The notes under the pieces: generated by a model
Told to the model about the DNA's origin: nothing
What the model saw: the letters and a program-made list of their open reading frames with translations, nothing else
Database searches by the model: none
Assembly: GCF_024437735.1 (NCBI RefSeq)
Contig: NZ_JANFQO010000003.1
Location: forward strand, 62,001-126,000
Length of the DNA: 64,000 nt
From: Tahibacter harae
GTDB taxonomy: Bacteria > Pseudomonadota > Gammaproteobacteria > Xanthomonadales > Rhodanobacteraceae
Direction: 5' to 3'
Part shown: positions 7,834 to 15,060 of the stretch, piece after piece
Layout of the letters: every line of letters begins with the position of its first letter
How positions within the stretch are numbered: the stretch's first letter is position 1
Program-made: the position numbers and the translations under genes

Positions 7834-9324
7834 CTACCACGCCCACTTGTACTCCACCCCCAGATACCCCGCATCCCGCCCTCCCGCCGCCCGCACCGCC
7901 GCGCCGGCCTCGAAACGCACCGCCTCGATCGCGAAAGTCCGATACGGCGACAACGTCCAATCCCCGCGCACCTGTGTATACGCACCCGTCCAGCGCGAAG
8001 CTGCACCCGCCGTAGCGGCCAGCGGCACTGCCGGCTGCAGATACACCGCATCGGCGCGGCTCTGCCGCCACTGCAGGCCGTAGGACAGTGACAGTTTCAG
8101 TGGCGCCAGCGGCCGCAGGCTCAACGACGGGCGCACATGCAGCAGATTTGCATAGCCGGTATAGCCCGCCAGCGTGAAGTAGTAGCCGCCGTTGGGGAAC
8201 AGCGGATTGAAGGTTTCCACATGAGCATCGCCCGCGCGCCGGTCACCCGAAGCCGCATCCATCTGCAGGCCCAGACGCGGCTGCAGTGCGCTGTCGGCGA
8301 ACGTGAGACCCAGACGCGCACCGACGGCCCAGGCGCGGATGCGCCCCTCGGCGATGCGGCCGCGCTGACCCATCGCTTCCAGATCCCAGTCCCAGTCGCC
8401 GCGCTTGCCGGCGAAGCGCAGGTCCGTCACACGGCGGCGTTCGTTGCCGCTCACGCCGGCCCAGCCTGCGCCATCCTCGGCATACCAGGCATGGAAGGCC
8501 GACAACTCGTTGCCGCCGGCCAGCTGGCGCTCGGCGCGGAACATATGGAAGCGCAGGCCGCGGTCTGAACGATCGTCGAAAGCGGACTGCGCCCGGTACT
8601 GCACCGGCTGGCTGGCAAACGCGATCAGGCGCCAGCGGCCGCGCTCCACATCCGCCCAGAGCGCGTCGAAGGACTGGCGCACATTCGGCCCGTCGCGCAG
8701 CGAGGCGAAGCGCTGCAGGTCGAAGGCAAAATCCTGCCGGCCCGCGCGCAGCTTGAGCCAGCCGTCGGCCAGAGGCCGCACATAAGCGAGAAAGGCCAAG
8801 CGCAGGTCCAGCGGATTGCGGTCGGCCGGACCGGGCGCGCGCTTACCGAGGCTGCGCACGTCCTCGATCTGCACAAAGACGCGCCAGTGCGCGTCGAAGC
8901 GCAGGTCGGCATGGGCTTGCAGACGCTGCAGCAGCCAGCTGTCGGCGCTCTGGCCGGCGGCGCCGAAGCCGGCCGCATCGGCGGATTCCCAGCGTTCGCG
9001 CAGGTTCAGGCCCAGCGAAAGAAAGGCTTGTTCGCTCAGGGCGGGCAGCGCGATGTATTTCAGCCTGTCCGCGGGCGCACAGCATTTGCCACTTCTTCCA
9101 TACGCGGACCAATCCTCCTGCCAGCGATTGGACTGCGGCAGCGGCCGCCGCGTTTCGGACTGTGCTTGGGACTGTGCTTCGGACTGCGCTTGGGATTGTG
9201 CCTGGGACTGCGCGTTGCGCTGCGCTTCCTGCCGTGCTCCAGCCGCCCGCCCCAGCATCAGCCCCGACACCAGGCAGACCGCCAGCGCCGGCCAGCACCG
9301 GAACCCGTATCGCCGCCGCGCCAT
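7834..9324 (-). CDS. Outer-membrane porin, alginate-export (AlgE-like) family
   Basis: 496 residues. A signal peptide (about residues 10-30) is followed by an unusual tract of AQSQ/AQSE repeats (about residues 33-56), then by a beta-barrel domain with alternating aromatic strands, NLRERWE near the start, DVRSLG, RAGRQDFAFDLQRF and a C-terminal strand ending YKWAW. The middle part matches the alginate_exp family, whose members are outer-membrane channels for polyanions or small organics. No alginate genes lie nearby, so the substrate is probably something else. Its start lies 3 nt after the stop of the MFS gene, so it is the last gene of the six-gene operon beginning at 14168; it may give the operon's substrate or product passage across the outer membrane. 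Confidence 0.8.
   Translation of the reverse strand: MARRRYGFRCWPALAVCLVSGLMLGRAAGARQEAQRNAQSQAQSQAQSEAQSQAQSETRRPLPQSNRWQEDWSAYGRSGKCCAPADRLKYIALPALSEQAFLSLGLNLRERWESADAAGFGAAGQSADSWLLQRLQAHADLRFDAHWRVFVQIEDVRSLGKRAPGPADRNPLDLRLAFLAYVRPLADGWLKLRAGRQDFAFDLQRFASLRDGPNVRQSFDALWADVERGRWRLIAFASQPVQYRAQSAFDDRSDRGLRFHMFRAERQLAGGNELSAFHAWYAEDGAGWAGVSGNERRRVTDLRFAGKRGDWDWDLEAMGQRGRIAEGRIRAWAVGARLGLTFADSALQPRLGLQMDAASGDRRAGDAHVETFNPLFPNGGYYFTLAGYTGYANLLHVRPSLSLRPLAPLKLSLSYGLQWRQSRADAVYLQPAVPLAATAGAASRWTGAYTQVRGDWTLSPYRTFAIEAVRFEAGAAVRAAGGRDAGYLGVEYKWAW
9157..9222 (-). repeat. Short tandem repeat coding AQSQ/AQSE
   Basis: Imperfect 12-nt units (for example TGGGACTGTGCT on the plus strand) repeated about five times inside the porin gene. 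Each unit adds four residues and keeps the frame, so copy number would change tract length rather than switch the gene off. Confidence 0.7.
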
Positions 9325-9327
9325 GAC

Positions 9328-10923
9328 TCAACCGCCGTCGCCGCGGCCGGCGCGCAGGCTCAGGAAGTGCTGCACTTTCGGCGGTTCCGCGCCGCGGTGG
9401 AACAGCAAGGCCTCGCGCTGCAGATCGGCGTCGGCGTTGGATACGCGCCGGTGCTGGCGCAGGTGCTCGGCCCAGGATTCGACCAGAAACCATTCGACGA
9501 TGCGCCGCGGCGCCGCGGCATCCTCGGCCACGCCCCAGGCATAGGCGCCGTCGCGCAGGCGCGCCTGCGACAGGCGCCGCACCACGGCGAGGAAGGCGGC
9601 GCGATCGGCCGCGTCGATCTCATATTCGATCTGGATGAGCACCGGGCCGCGGTCATGTTCCAGATCCGGGCTGGCCAGCGGCTCGGGCCAGTGATTCGAC
9701 GGCTGCAGATCGGCTTCGCCCGTGGGCAGACGCAGCCGGTACAGCAGCAGGCTGCTCGCGGCCAGGCCGACCGCGCCGGCGAGCAAGGTGGTAGCCACGC
9801 CGAGGCGCTGTGCCGCCAGGCCCCAGCCCAGGCTGCCCAGCGCCATGGCGCCGTTGAACACGGTGAGATAGATGGCCAGGCCGCGTCCGCGCACCCAATT
9901 GGGCAGCACCGCCTGGGCCACGCCGTTGAAGGTGGTCAACGCGGCGATCCAGGAGATGCCCAGCAGCAACAGCGCCAGCACCGCCAGCCACTGCGGCGGC
10001 CGCAGTACCAGCGCAGCGAGCACGCCGGCGGTGATCCAGGCCGACGCCAGCAGCAACTGGTCCGCCGACAGCCGCACGCGCAGCGCGGGCAGCAGCAGCG
10101 CGCCGAAGATGGCGCCGGCGCCGACCGCGCCCAGCAGCACGCCGTAGAAACCCGCGCCGCCGCCGAGCAGGCCGCGCGCGACCAGCGGCAGCAGCGCCCA
10201 GCTCACGCTGGCGCAGGCGAAAAACAGCGCGGCGCGCAGCAGTACGCGGTGCAGCTCGCGGCTGCGCCGGGCATAGCGCAGGCCGGCGCGGAAGGCGCCG
10301 AGGAAATCCTCCGGCAGCGCGTCGCCGGCCGGCGCGGGCCGGCGCCACCACAGCAGCGCGCCGATCACGAACACGTAGGTCAATACGTCGGCCGCATATG
10401 CCACCGCCGCGCCCAGCGCCGCCAGCAGCACGCCGCCCAGGGCCGGGCCGATCGCGCGCGCAATGTTCACACCGACAGAATTCAGCGTCACCGCGGCGCG
10501 GATCTGCTCGCGCGGTACCAGCTCCGGGACTATCGCCTGCCAGGTCGGTGCGACCAGGGCCATGCCGACGCCGCCGACGAAGGTCAGCGCAATCAGGTAT
10601 TCCACTGTCAGCGCGCCGCGCCAGGACAGCAGCAGCAGGCTGCTGCTGACCATGGCCAGCAGCAGCTGCGCGGCGATCAGGAAACGGCGCCGGTCCCAGA
10701 TATCCGACAGCACGCCGGCGGGTATCGCCAGCAGGAATACCGGCAGGCTGGCAGCGGTCTGGATCAGCGCGACCGCGGTCGGGCTGGGCGACAGCTCCGT
10801 CGCCATCCAGGCGCTGGCCACGTCGCGCATGAAGCTGCCCACATTGCCCAGCACCGTTGCCGCCCACAGCACGGCAAACGTGGTGTTGCGCAGCGGCGCC
10901 AGCCCGCCGCCGCCGGCGCTCAT
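9328..10923 (-). CDS. MFS_3-type exporter with C-terminal monooxygenase-like domain
   Basis: 531 residues. Residues 1-400 contain about 12 hydrophobic segments of an MFS carrier, opening with LRNTTFAVLWAATVLGNVGSFM and showing the motif GVLSDIWDRRRFL after the second helix. Residues about 425-520 are soluble: an EYEID strand, then RRIVEWFLVESWAEHLRQH, typical of the alpha+beta tail carried by MFS_3 (transmembrane secretion effector) proteins. These transporters export siderophores, antibiotics or other small metabolites; the substrate here is unknown. Its ATG overlaps the stop of the DoxX gene by 4 nt, and its stop lies 3 nt before the porin start, so it is embedded in the operon. Confidence 0.88.
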   Translation of the reverse strand: MSAGGGGLAPLRNTTFAVLWAATVLGNVGSFMRDVASAWMATELSPSPTAVALIQTAASLPVFLLAIPAGVLSDIWDRRRFLIAAQLLLAMVSSSLLLLSWRGALTVEYLIALTFVGGVGMALVAPTWQAIVPELVPREQIRAAVTLNSVGVNIARAIGPALGGVLLAALGAAVAYAADVLTYVFVIGALLWWRRPAPAGDALPEDFLGAFRAGLRYARRSRELHRVLLRAALFFACASVSWALLPLVARGLLGGGAGFYGVLLGAVGAGAIFGALLLPALRVRLSADQLLLASAWITAGVLAALVLRPPQWLAVLALLLLGISWIAALTTFNGVAQAVLPNWVRGRGLAIYLTVFNGAMALGSLGWGLAAQRLGVATTLLAGAVGLAASSLLLYRLRLPTGEADLQPSNHWPEPLASPDLEHDRGPVLIQIEYEIDAADRAAFLAVVRRLSQARLRDGAYAWGVAEDAAAPRRIVEWFLVESWAEHLRQHRRVSNADADLQREALLFHRGAEPPKVQHFLSLRAGRGDGG

Positions 10924-11333
10924 GCGGGCACCGGCGCGACGGCCGCCAGGTCGCGGCAGGCCACCAGCACGAAAGCACCGGCCAGGCCCATATGCTCGAA
11001 AAAGGCATTGGCCAGCATCAGTGCCTGCTCCGGCGGCGCCTGCCAGAAGCGGTTGGCGACGAAGCTGGCTGCGACGGTGAAGCCGGCCAGTACCAACGCG
11101 CCCAGCCAGCGGCCGCGGCCGCTGAGCACCAGCAGCGCGGCGCCCAGTTCCAGCACGATCACGGCGACGGCGAACGGCGCTTCTGGTACAAGTCCAAAAT
11201 GCCGCATTTCCGCCAGTGCACCCGGGAAATCCAGCGCCTTGACCAGGCCGCCCTGCAGATACGCGCCGCACAGCGCCAGCAGGGCCAGCCAGTGCACGCG
11301 CCGGTCTCCCGCCAGGCCACGCAGCCAATGCAT
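10920..11333 (-). CDS. DoxX-family membrane protein
   Basis: 137 residues with four predicted membrane helices. The first carries AYLQGGLVKALDFPGALAEM, typical of the DoxX family (helix, G-x-x-K, then an amphipathic stretch). Such proteins occur with oxidoreductases and stress hydrolases; the molecular role is poorly defined. The start at 11333 gives a short hydrophilic N-terminus before helix 1; a GTG at 11345 would add four residues. It lies 13 nt after the amidohydrolase stop and overlaps the MFS gene by 4 nt. Confidence 0.8.
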   Translation of the reverse strand: MHWLRGLAGDRRVHWLALLALCGAYLQGGLVKALDFPGALAEMRHFGLVPEAPFAVAVIVLELGAALLVLSGRGRWLGALVLAGFTVAASFVANRFWQAPPEQALMLANAFFEHMGLAGAFVLVACRDLAAVAPVPA

Positions 11334-11346
11334 CGGCGCGGCCACG

Positions 11347-13212
11347 TCAGACCGCCCAGCAGGCGCAGCCCAGCGCCCCCCAGAAACTCTTGAGATCGGC
11401 CGCGGCGACCGGCGGCGTGCGCGCCCAGGCGTCGTCATGGCCGTGCACCGCGCAGGAACGCGCACAGCCACAGGTCACGGCCTCGCGCGCCTGCGGCTGG
11501 GCATTCCAGGCGGCGTAGCCGCCATAGCGGCGCACCGGCGACCAGTCCGGCATGGCCGGCGGCGGCGGTGTGTCGTGGGCGGCGAACTCGCCGGCGGCGT
11601 AGACGATGCGTCCGCCGACGACGGTGAGCAGCGAACTGGTGTCGGCGATCTCGGCCTCGGCACAGGCGAAGAAATCCCGGTCCGGCACCAGCAGGTCGGC
11701 CAGCTGGCCGGTCTCGATGCGGCCCTTCTTGCCTTCCTCGTTGGAGAACCAGGTGACGTTCTCGGTCCACAGGCGTAGCGCGGTCTCGCGATCCAGACAA
11801 TTGCGCTGCGGATACAGCTGCAGGCCGCCGACGGTGCGGCCGGTGATGAGCCAGGCCAGCGAAACCCAGGGGTTGTACGAAGCCACGCGGGTCGCATCGG
11901 TGCCGGCGGAAAGCTTGACGCCCGATTCGAGCAGGCGCGCCACCGGCGGCGTGGCCTGGGCCGCGCCGGCACCGTAGCGTTCGACGAAATATTCGCCCTG
12001 GTAGGCCATGCGATGCTGGATGGCGACGCCGCCGCCGAGCGCGGCGATGCGCTCCATGCTCGCCTCGGAAATGGTCTCGGCGTGATCGAAGAACCAGTTC
12101 AGCCCGGCCAGCGGCAGCTCCTGGTTCACGCGCTCGAACACATCCAGCGCGCGGCTGATGGTTTCGTCATAGGTGGCGTGCATGCGCCAGGGCCAGCGGT
12201 TCTGCACCAGGATGCGCACCACGGCTTCGAGTTCGTCCTCCATCTGCGCCGGCATGTCCGGCCGCGGCTGGCGGAAATCCTCGAAGTCCGCCGCCGAGAA
12301 CACCAGCATCTCGCCGGCGCCGTTATGGCGGAAATAGTCGTCGCCCTGCTGGTAGCGCGAGCTTTGCGCCCAGCGCAGGAAGTCGTCCTTCTCCTGCTTG
12401 GGCTTCTGCGTGAACAGGTTGTAGGCCAGGCGTATGGTCAGCTGGCCGGCGTCGGCCAGCTGCTGGATCACGGCATAGTCTTCGGGATAGTTCTGCAGGC
12501 CGCCGCCGGCGTCGATGGCGCCGGTCACGCCCAGGCGGTTGAGTTCGCGCATGAAGTGCCGGGTGGAATTGAGCTGGTATTCCGGCGGCAGGCGCGGGCC
12601 CTTGGCCAGGGTCGCGTACAGGATGCCCGCGTTGGGCTTGGCCAGCAGCAGTCCGTCCGGATTGCCCTGGGCATCGCGCAGGATCTCGCCGCCGGGCGGA
12701 TCCGGCGTGTCGCGGGTATAGCCGACCGCGCGCAGCGCCGCGGCGTTGAGCAGGGCGCGGTCGTACAGGTGCAGGATGAACACCGGCGTGTCCGGCGCGG
12801 CCGCATTGAGTTCTTCCAGCGTGGGCAGGCGCTTTTCCTCGAACTGGTGTTCGCTGAAGCCGCCGACCACGCGCACCCACTGCGGCGCCGGCGTGCGCGC
12901 CACCTGCTGGCGCAGCATGGCCATGGCATCGGCCAGGCTGCGTACGCCGTCCCAGCGCAGTTCCAGGTTGAAATTCAGCCCGCCGCGGATGATGTGCAGG
13001 TGATTGTCGATCAGCCCCGGCAGCACGCGCCGGCCGCGCAGGTCGATCACCTGCGTCTGCGGCCCGGCCAGCGGCAGGATCTGCGCGCTCTGGCCGATCT
13101 GGCTGAAACGGCCGCCGCTGATCGCGACGGCGGAAGCGGTGGGATTGCGCTTGTCCAGCGTGGTGAACAGGCCGCTGTGCAGGATCAGGTCCGGAGGCGC
13201 CGCCGCGTTCAT
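11347..13212 (-). CDS. YtcJ-like metal-dependent amidohydrolase
   Basis: 621 residues. The amidohydrolase pattern is clear: an N-terminal beta-sandwich (DLILHSGLFTTLDKRNPTASAVAISGGRF), the strand VLPGLIDNHLHI with the HxH metal ligands, later WRMHATYDETI and FFDHAETI histidines, and SAGTDATR with the catalytic Asp. Family members hydrolyse amide or imide bonds; YtcJ-like enzymes are exported or cytosolic and poorly characterised. No signal peptide is seen. The last 60 residues contain a cysteine cluster (CGCARSC, then CACW) that is unusual for the family and could bind metal. It overlaps the XapX stop by 4 nt (ATGA) and sits third in the operon. Confidence 0.88.
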   Translation of the reverse strand: MNAAAPPDLILHSGLFTTLDKRNPTASAVAISGGRFSQIGQSAQILPLAGPQTQVIDLRGRRVLPGLIDNHLHIIRGGLNFNLELRWDGVRSLADAMAMLRQQVARTPAPQWVRVVGGFSEHQFEEKRLPTLEELNAAAPDTPVFILHLYDRALLNAAALRAVGYTRDTPDPPGGEILRDAQGNPDGLLLAKPNAGILYATLAKGPRLPPEYQLNSTRHFMRELNRLGVTGAIDAGGGLQNYPEDYAVIQQLADAGQLTIRLAYNLFTQKPKQEKDDFLRWAQSSRYQQGDDYFRHNGAGEMLVFSAADFEDFRQPRPDMPAQMEDELEAVVRILVQNRWPWRMHATYDETISRALDVFERVNQELPLAGLNWFFDHAETISEASMERIAALGGGVAIQHRMAYQGEYFVERYGAGAAQATPPVARLLESGVKLSAGTDATRVASYNPWVSLAWLITGRTVGGLQLYPQRNCLDRETALRLWTENVTWFSNEEGKKGRIETGQLADLLVPDRDFFACAEAEIADTSSLLTVVGGRIVYAAGEFAAHDTPPPPAMPDWSPVRRYGGYAAWNAQPQAREAVTCGCARSCAVHGHDDAWARTPPVAAADLKSFWGALGCACWAV

Positions 13213-13484
13213 GCCTGGTCTCCCGGCGTGGTGGAATCGGTGCGGCGCGCGCACTGCGGCAGCTCGCCGAACACGTGCGGACGCACCTGGTCGTGCAGCC
13301 AGCTCGTCGCCGGCGGCTGCGGCTGCAACCAGTGCCGCAGCAACGGCGGCAGCTGTTCGCCGAGCAGGATGCCGAGCAGGCCGACCAGGGCGATCACCGG
13401 CGGCGCCGGCGAACGCACCTGCAGCAGGCTGTAGATGATGCCGACGAGCAGACCGGCGCCCAGCGCAAACAGATATGGCTTCAT
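13209..13484 (-). CDS. XapX domain (DUF1427) small membrane protein
   Basis: 91 residues. Residues 1-50 hold two hydrophobic helices with the XapX pattern: LFALGAGLLVGIIYSLLQVRSPAPPVIALVGLLGILLGEQ in outline. The hydrophilic tail (about 51-91) is longer than in many relatives. It lies 30 nt after the cysteine-hydrolase gene, overlaps the amidohydrolase start by 4 nt, and has a GGAG about 8 nt before its ATG. XapX proteins recur next to hydrolase genes of this type; the function is not established. Confidence 0.8.
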   Translation of the reverse strand: MKPYLFALGAGLLVGIIYSLLQVRSPAPPVIALVGLLGILLGEQLPPLLRHWLQPQPPATSWLHDQVRPHVFGELPQCARRTDSTTPGDQA

Positions 13485-13514
13485 CCTACGAGCTCCAGCA
13501 GCGGCGATAGTCGG

Positions 13515-14168
13515 TCAGCCTTCGTGCGCGCCAAACATGGTCTTGGCATAGATGATGCCCAGGCCATAGGCACCGCCGTAGATCTTGGCGATGCCGGTGG
13601 TGCTGTCGTAGCTCTCGGCGCGCGCCCAGTCGCGCTGCAATTCCAGCAGGTATTGCAGCGCGGTCATGGGCCGCACGCCGGCCTGGATCATGCGCTCCAT
13701 CGCCCGCTGGTGCGCCTCGGCCGAGACATCGCCGCAGGCGTCGGCGATCACATAGACCTCGAACCCCTGCTCCAGCGCCGACAGCGCCGGGCCTACGATG
13801 CAGACCGAAGTCCACAGGCCGCACAGTACCAGGCGGCGCTTGCCGATCTGGTTGATCGTGCGGATCACGCCCTCGTCCTCCCAGGTGTTCATCGAGGTGC
13901 GATCGAGCAGGCCCTGGCCAGGAAAAGCGCGCGTGATCTCCTCGAACATGGGGCCGGAAAAACTCTTCTCCGCCACCGTGGTCAGCACCGCCGGCACCTT
14001 GAAGCTGGCCGCCGCATGCGCGACCAGGGCGGCGTTGTTGCGCAGGGTGACGGCGTCGATGGAATGCGTGGCGAAGGCCATCTGCGATTGGAAGTCGATC
14101 ATCACGAGGGCGTGATTGACGGGCGACAGCAGGCCCTGGGCGGGCGTGGGCGTGGCATTGACGGACAT
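13515..14168 (-). CDS. YcaC-like isochorismatase-fold cysteine hydrolase
   Basis: 217 residues. The cysteine-hydrolase triad is visible: Asp25 in VMIDFQSQM, Lys68 in VAEKSFSG and the nucleophile Cys123 in GLWTSVCIVG. The overall sequence matches the YcaC group of the isochorismatase superfamily, which acts on amides or carbamate-like substrates still undefined. GGAGG lies 7 nt before the ATG. It is the first gene of a six-gene operon (to 7834). The 126-nt region upstream holds an inverted GATCGGGT repeat (14250-14276), suggesting control by one of the neighbouring LuxR-type regulators. Confidence 0.9.
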   Translation of the reverse strand: MSVNATPTPAQGLLSPVNHALVMIDFQSQMAFATHSIDAVTLRNNAALVAHAAASFKVPAVLTTVAEKSFSGPMFEEITRAFPGQGLLDRTSMNTWEDEGVIRTINQIGKRRLVLCGLWTSVCIVGPALSALEQGFEVYVIADACGDVSAEAHQRAMERMIQAGVRPMTALQYLLELQRDWARAESYDSTTGIAKIYGGAYGLGIIYAKTMFGAHEG

Positions 14169-14249
14169 GGTCGTTCCTCCAGCGTGGCGGATCAGGGCGG
14201 CGTTGCGCGGGATGCAGTCTGCGCCGCATGCCGCGCCCCGGGCATCCTT

Positions 14250-14282
14250 GATCGGGTGAACTTGCCCTACCCGATCGAGGTA
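14250..14282. promoter_or_regulatory. Inverted repeat GATCGGGT-N11-ACCCGATC upstream of the six-gene operon
   Basis: Arms 14250-14257 and 14269-14276 are perfect 8-bp complements, 82-108 nt upstream of the cysteine-hydrolase ATG. The right arm lies in CCTACCCGATCGAGGTA (14266-14282), repeated exactly at 21962-21978 before another hydrolase. The same octamer occurs before the propeller kinase (15021-15028). This is a candidate operator for the adjacent response regulators. Confidence 0.55.
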
Positions 14283-14294
14283 TTGCGCACAAAG

Positions 14295-14927
14295 CTACGA
14301 AGCAAGAAAACCGCGCCTCAGCGCTATCGTCACCGCATGGGTGCGGTCGGAAGCGCCCAGCTTGGCGAGGACATTCTTCAGCCGCGCCTTGACCGTGTCC
14401 TCGGAAATGCACAGCAGCTCGCCTATGCGCTTGTTGGAATGGCCCGAGGCGACCAGGCCCAGCACACTGAGTTCGCGCGGCGTCAGCATTTCCGAGGCCG
14501 CGTGCGAAGCGACTTCGCTGGCCACTTCGCTGGCGATCACGCGCCGGCCCGCGGCGGCCGCGCGCAGGGCGCCGAGGATTTCGGCGCGGGTCGAGGTCTT
14601 GAGCAGATACGCCGTCGCGCCCAGGGCCAGCGCCTGCTTGGCGCGCACGTCGCCGGGATAGGTGGTGAGGACGACGATGCGCGCGGCCGGGAATTCGCCG
14701 CGTATCGCGGCGATGGCCTGCAGGCCGTCCATCTGCGGCATCTGCAGGTCGAGCAGGATGACGTCGGGCAACAGTTCGCGGAAACGCGCCAGCGCCTCGG
14801 CGCCGTCCACGGCTTCGCCCACGACGGCCAGATCGGCGGCGCTCTCGATTGCCGCACGCAGGCCGTCACGCATGACCGGATGATCGTCGGCGACCAGTAC
14901 CCGGATCGTTTCGTTCTCGCCGTCCAT
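14295..14927 (-). CDS. NarL/LuxR-type response regulator (paralogue 1)
   Basis: 210 residues. The receiver domain (residues 8-125) has VADDHP acidic residues, phosphoacceptor Asp60 in ILLDLQMP, Thr in VVLTTYP and Lys in AYLLKTS. The LuxR/GerE HTH (about 148-205) reads LTPRELSVLGLVASGHSNKRIGELL followed by EDTVKARLKNVLAKLGASDRTHAV. The start at 14927 fits the receiver; an upstream in-frame ATG would add 20 poorly conserved residues. It diverges from the propeller kinase at 15061, its likely partner. A close paralogue lies at 21114-21746. Confidence 0.92.
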   Translation of the reverse strand: MDGENETIRVLVADDHPVMRDGLRAAIESAADLAVVGEAVDGAEALARFRELLPDVILLDLQMPQMDGLQAIAAIRGEFPAARIVVLTTYPGDVRAKQALALGATAYLLKTSTRAEILGALRAAAAGRRVIASEVASEVASHAASEMLTPRELSVLGLVASGHSNKRIGELLCISEDTVKARLKNVLAKLGASDRTHAVTIALRRGFLAS

Positions 14928-15020
14928 GCCTTCGACCTCGCTCGCGGCGCGGGCGCGCGGATCGCCGCGGCCACTGCACCCGGGCAATATCCGCTACGAT
15001 CGCGGCCCGTTCAATGCCCC

Positions 15021-15030
15021 GATCGGGTGA
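15021..15030. promoter_or_regulatory. GATCGGGTGA motif upstream of propeller kinase
   Basis: Same decamer as at 14250-14259, here inside the 10-bp palindrome CCCGATCGGG, 31-40 nt before the kinase start codon. It suggests that the two-component system controls its own kinase. Confidence 0.45.
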
Positions 15031-15060
15031 ATCGGCAGCCCCCGCAGGAGGATTTTCCCG

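Noticed and set aside
9157-9222. Porin repeat as a phase-variation switch
   Set aside because: The unit is 12 nt, a multiple of three, so gain or loss would not shift the frame.
7834-9324. Alginate secretion function
   Set aside because: No alginate polymerisation or modification genes in the window; only the barrel family matches.
8887-11778. 963-codon open frame on the plus strand
   Set aside because: Antisense to the porin, MFS, DoxX and amidohydrolase genes; Gln/Arg/Ala-rich with no family pattern, an effect of high GC.
12013-13434. 473-codon plus-strand frame
   Set aside because: Lies opposite the amidohydrolase and XapX genes, which have clear motifs and ribosome sites.
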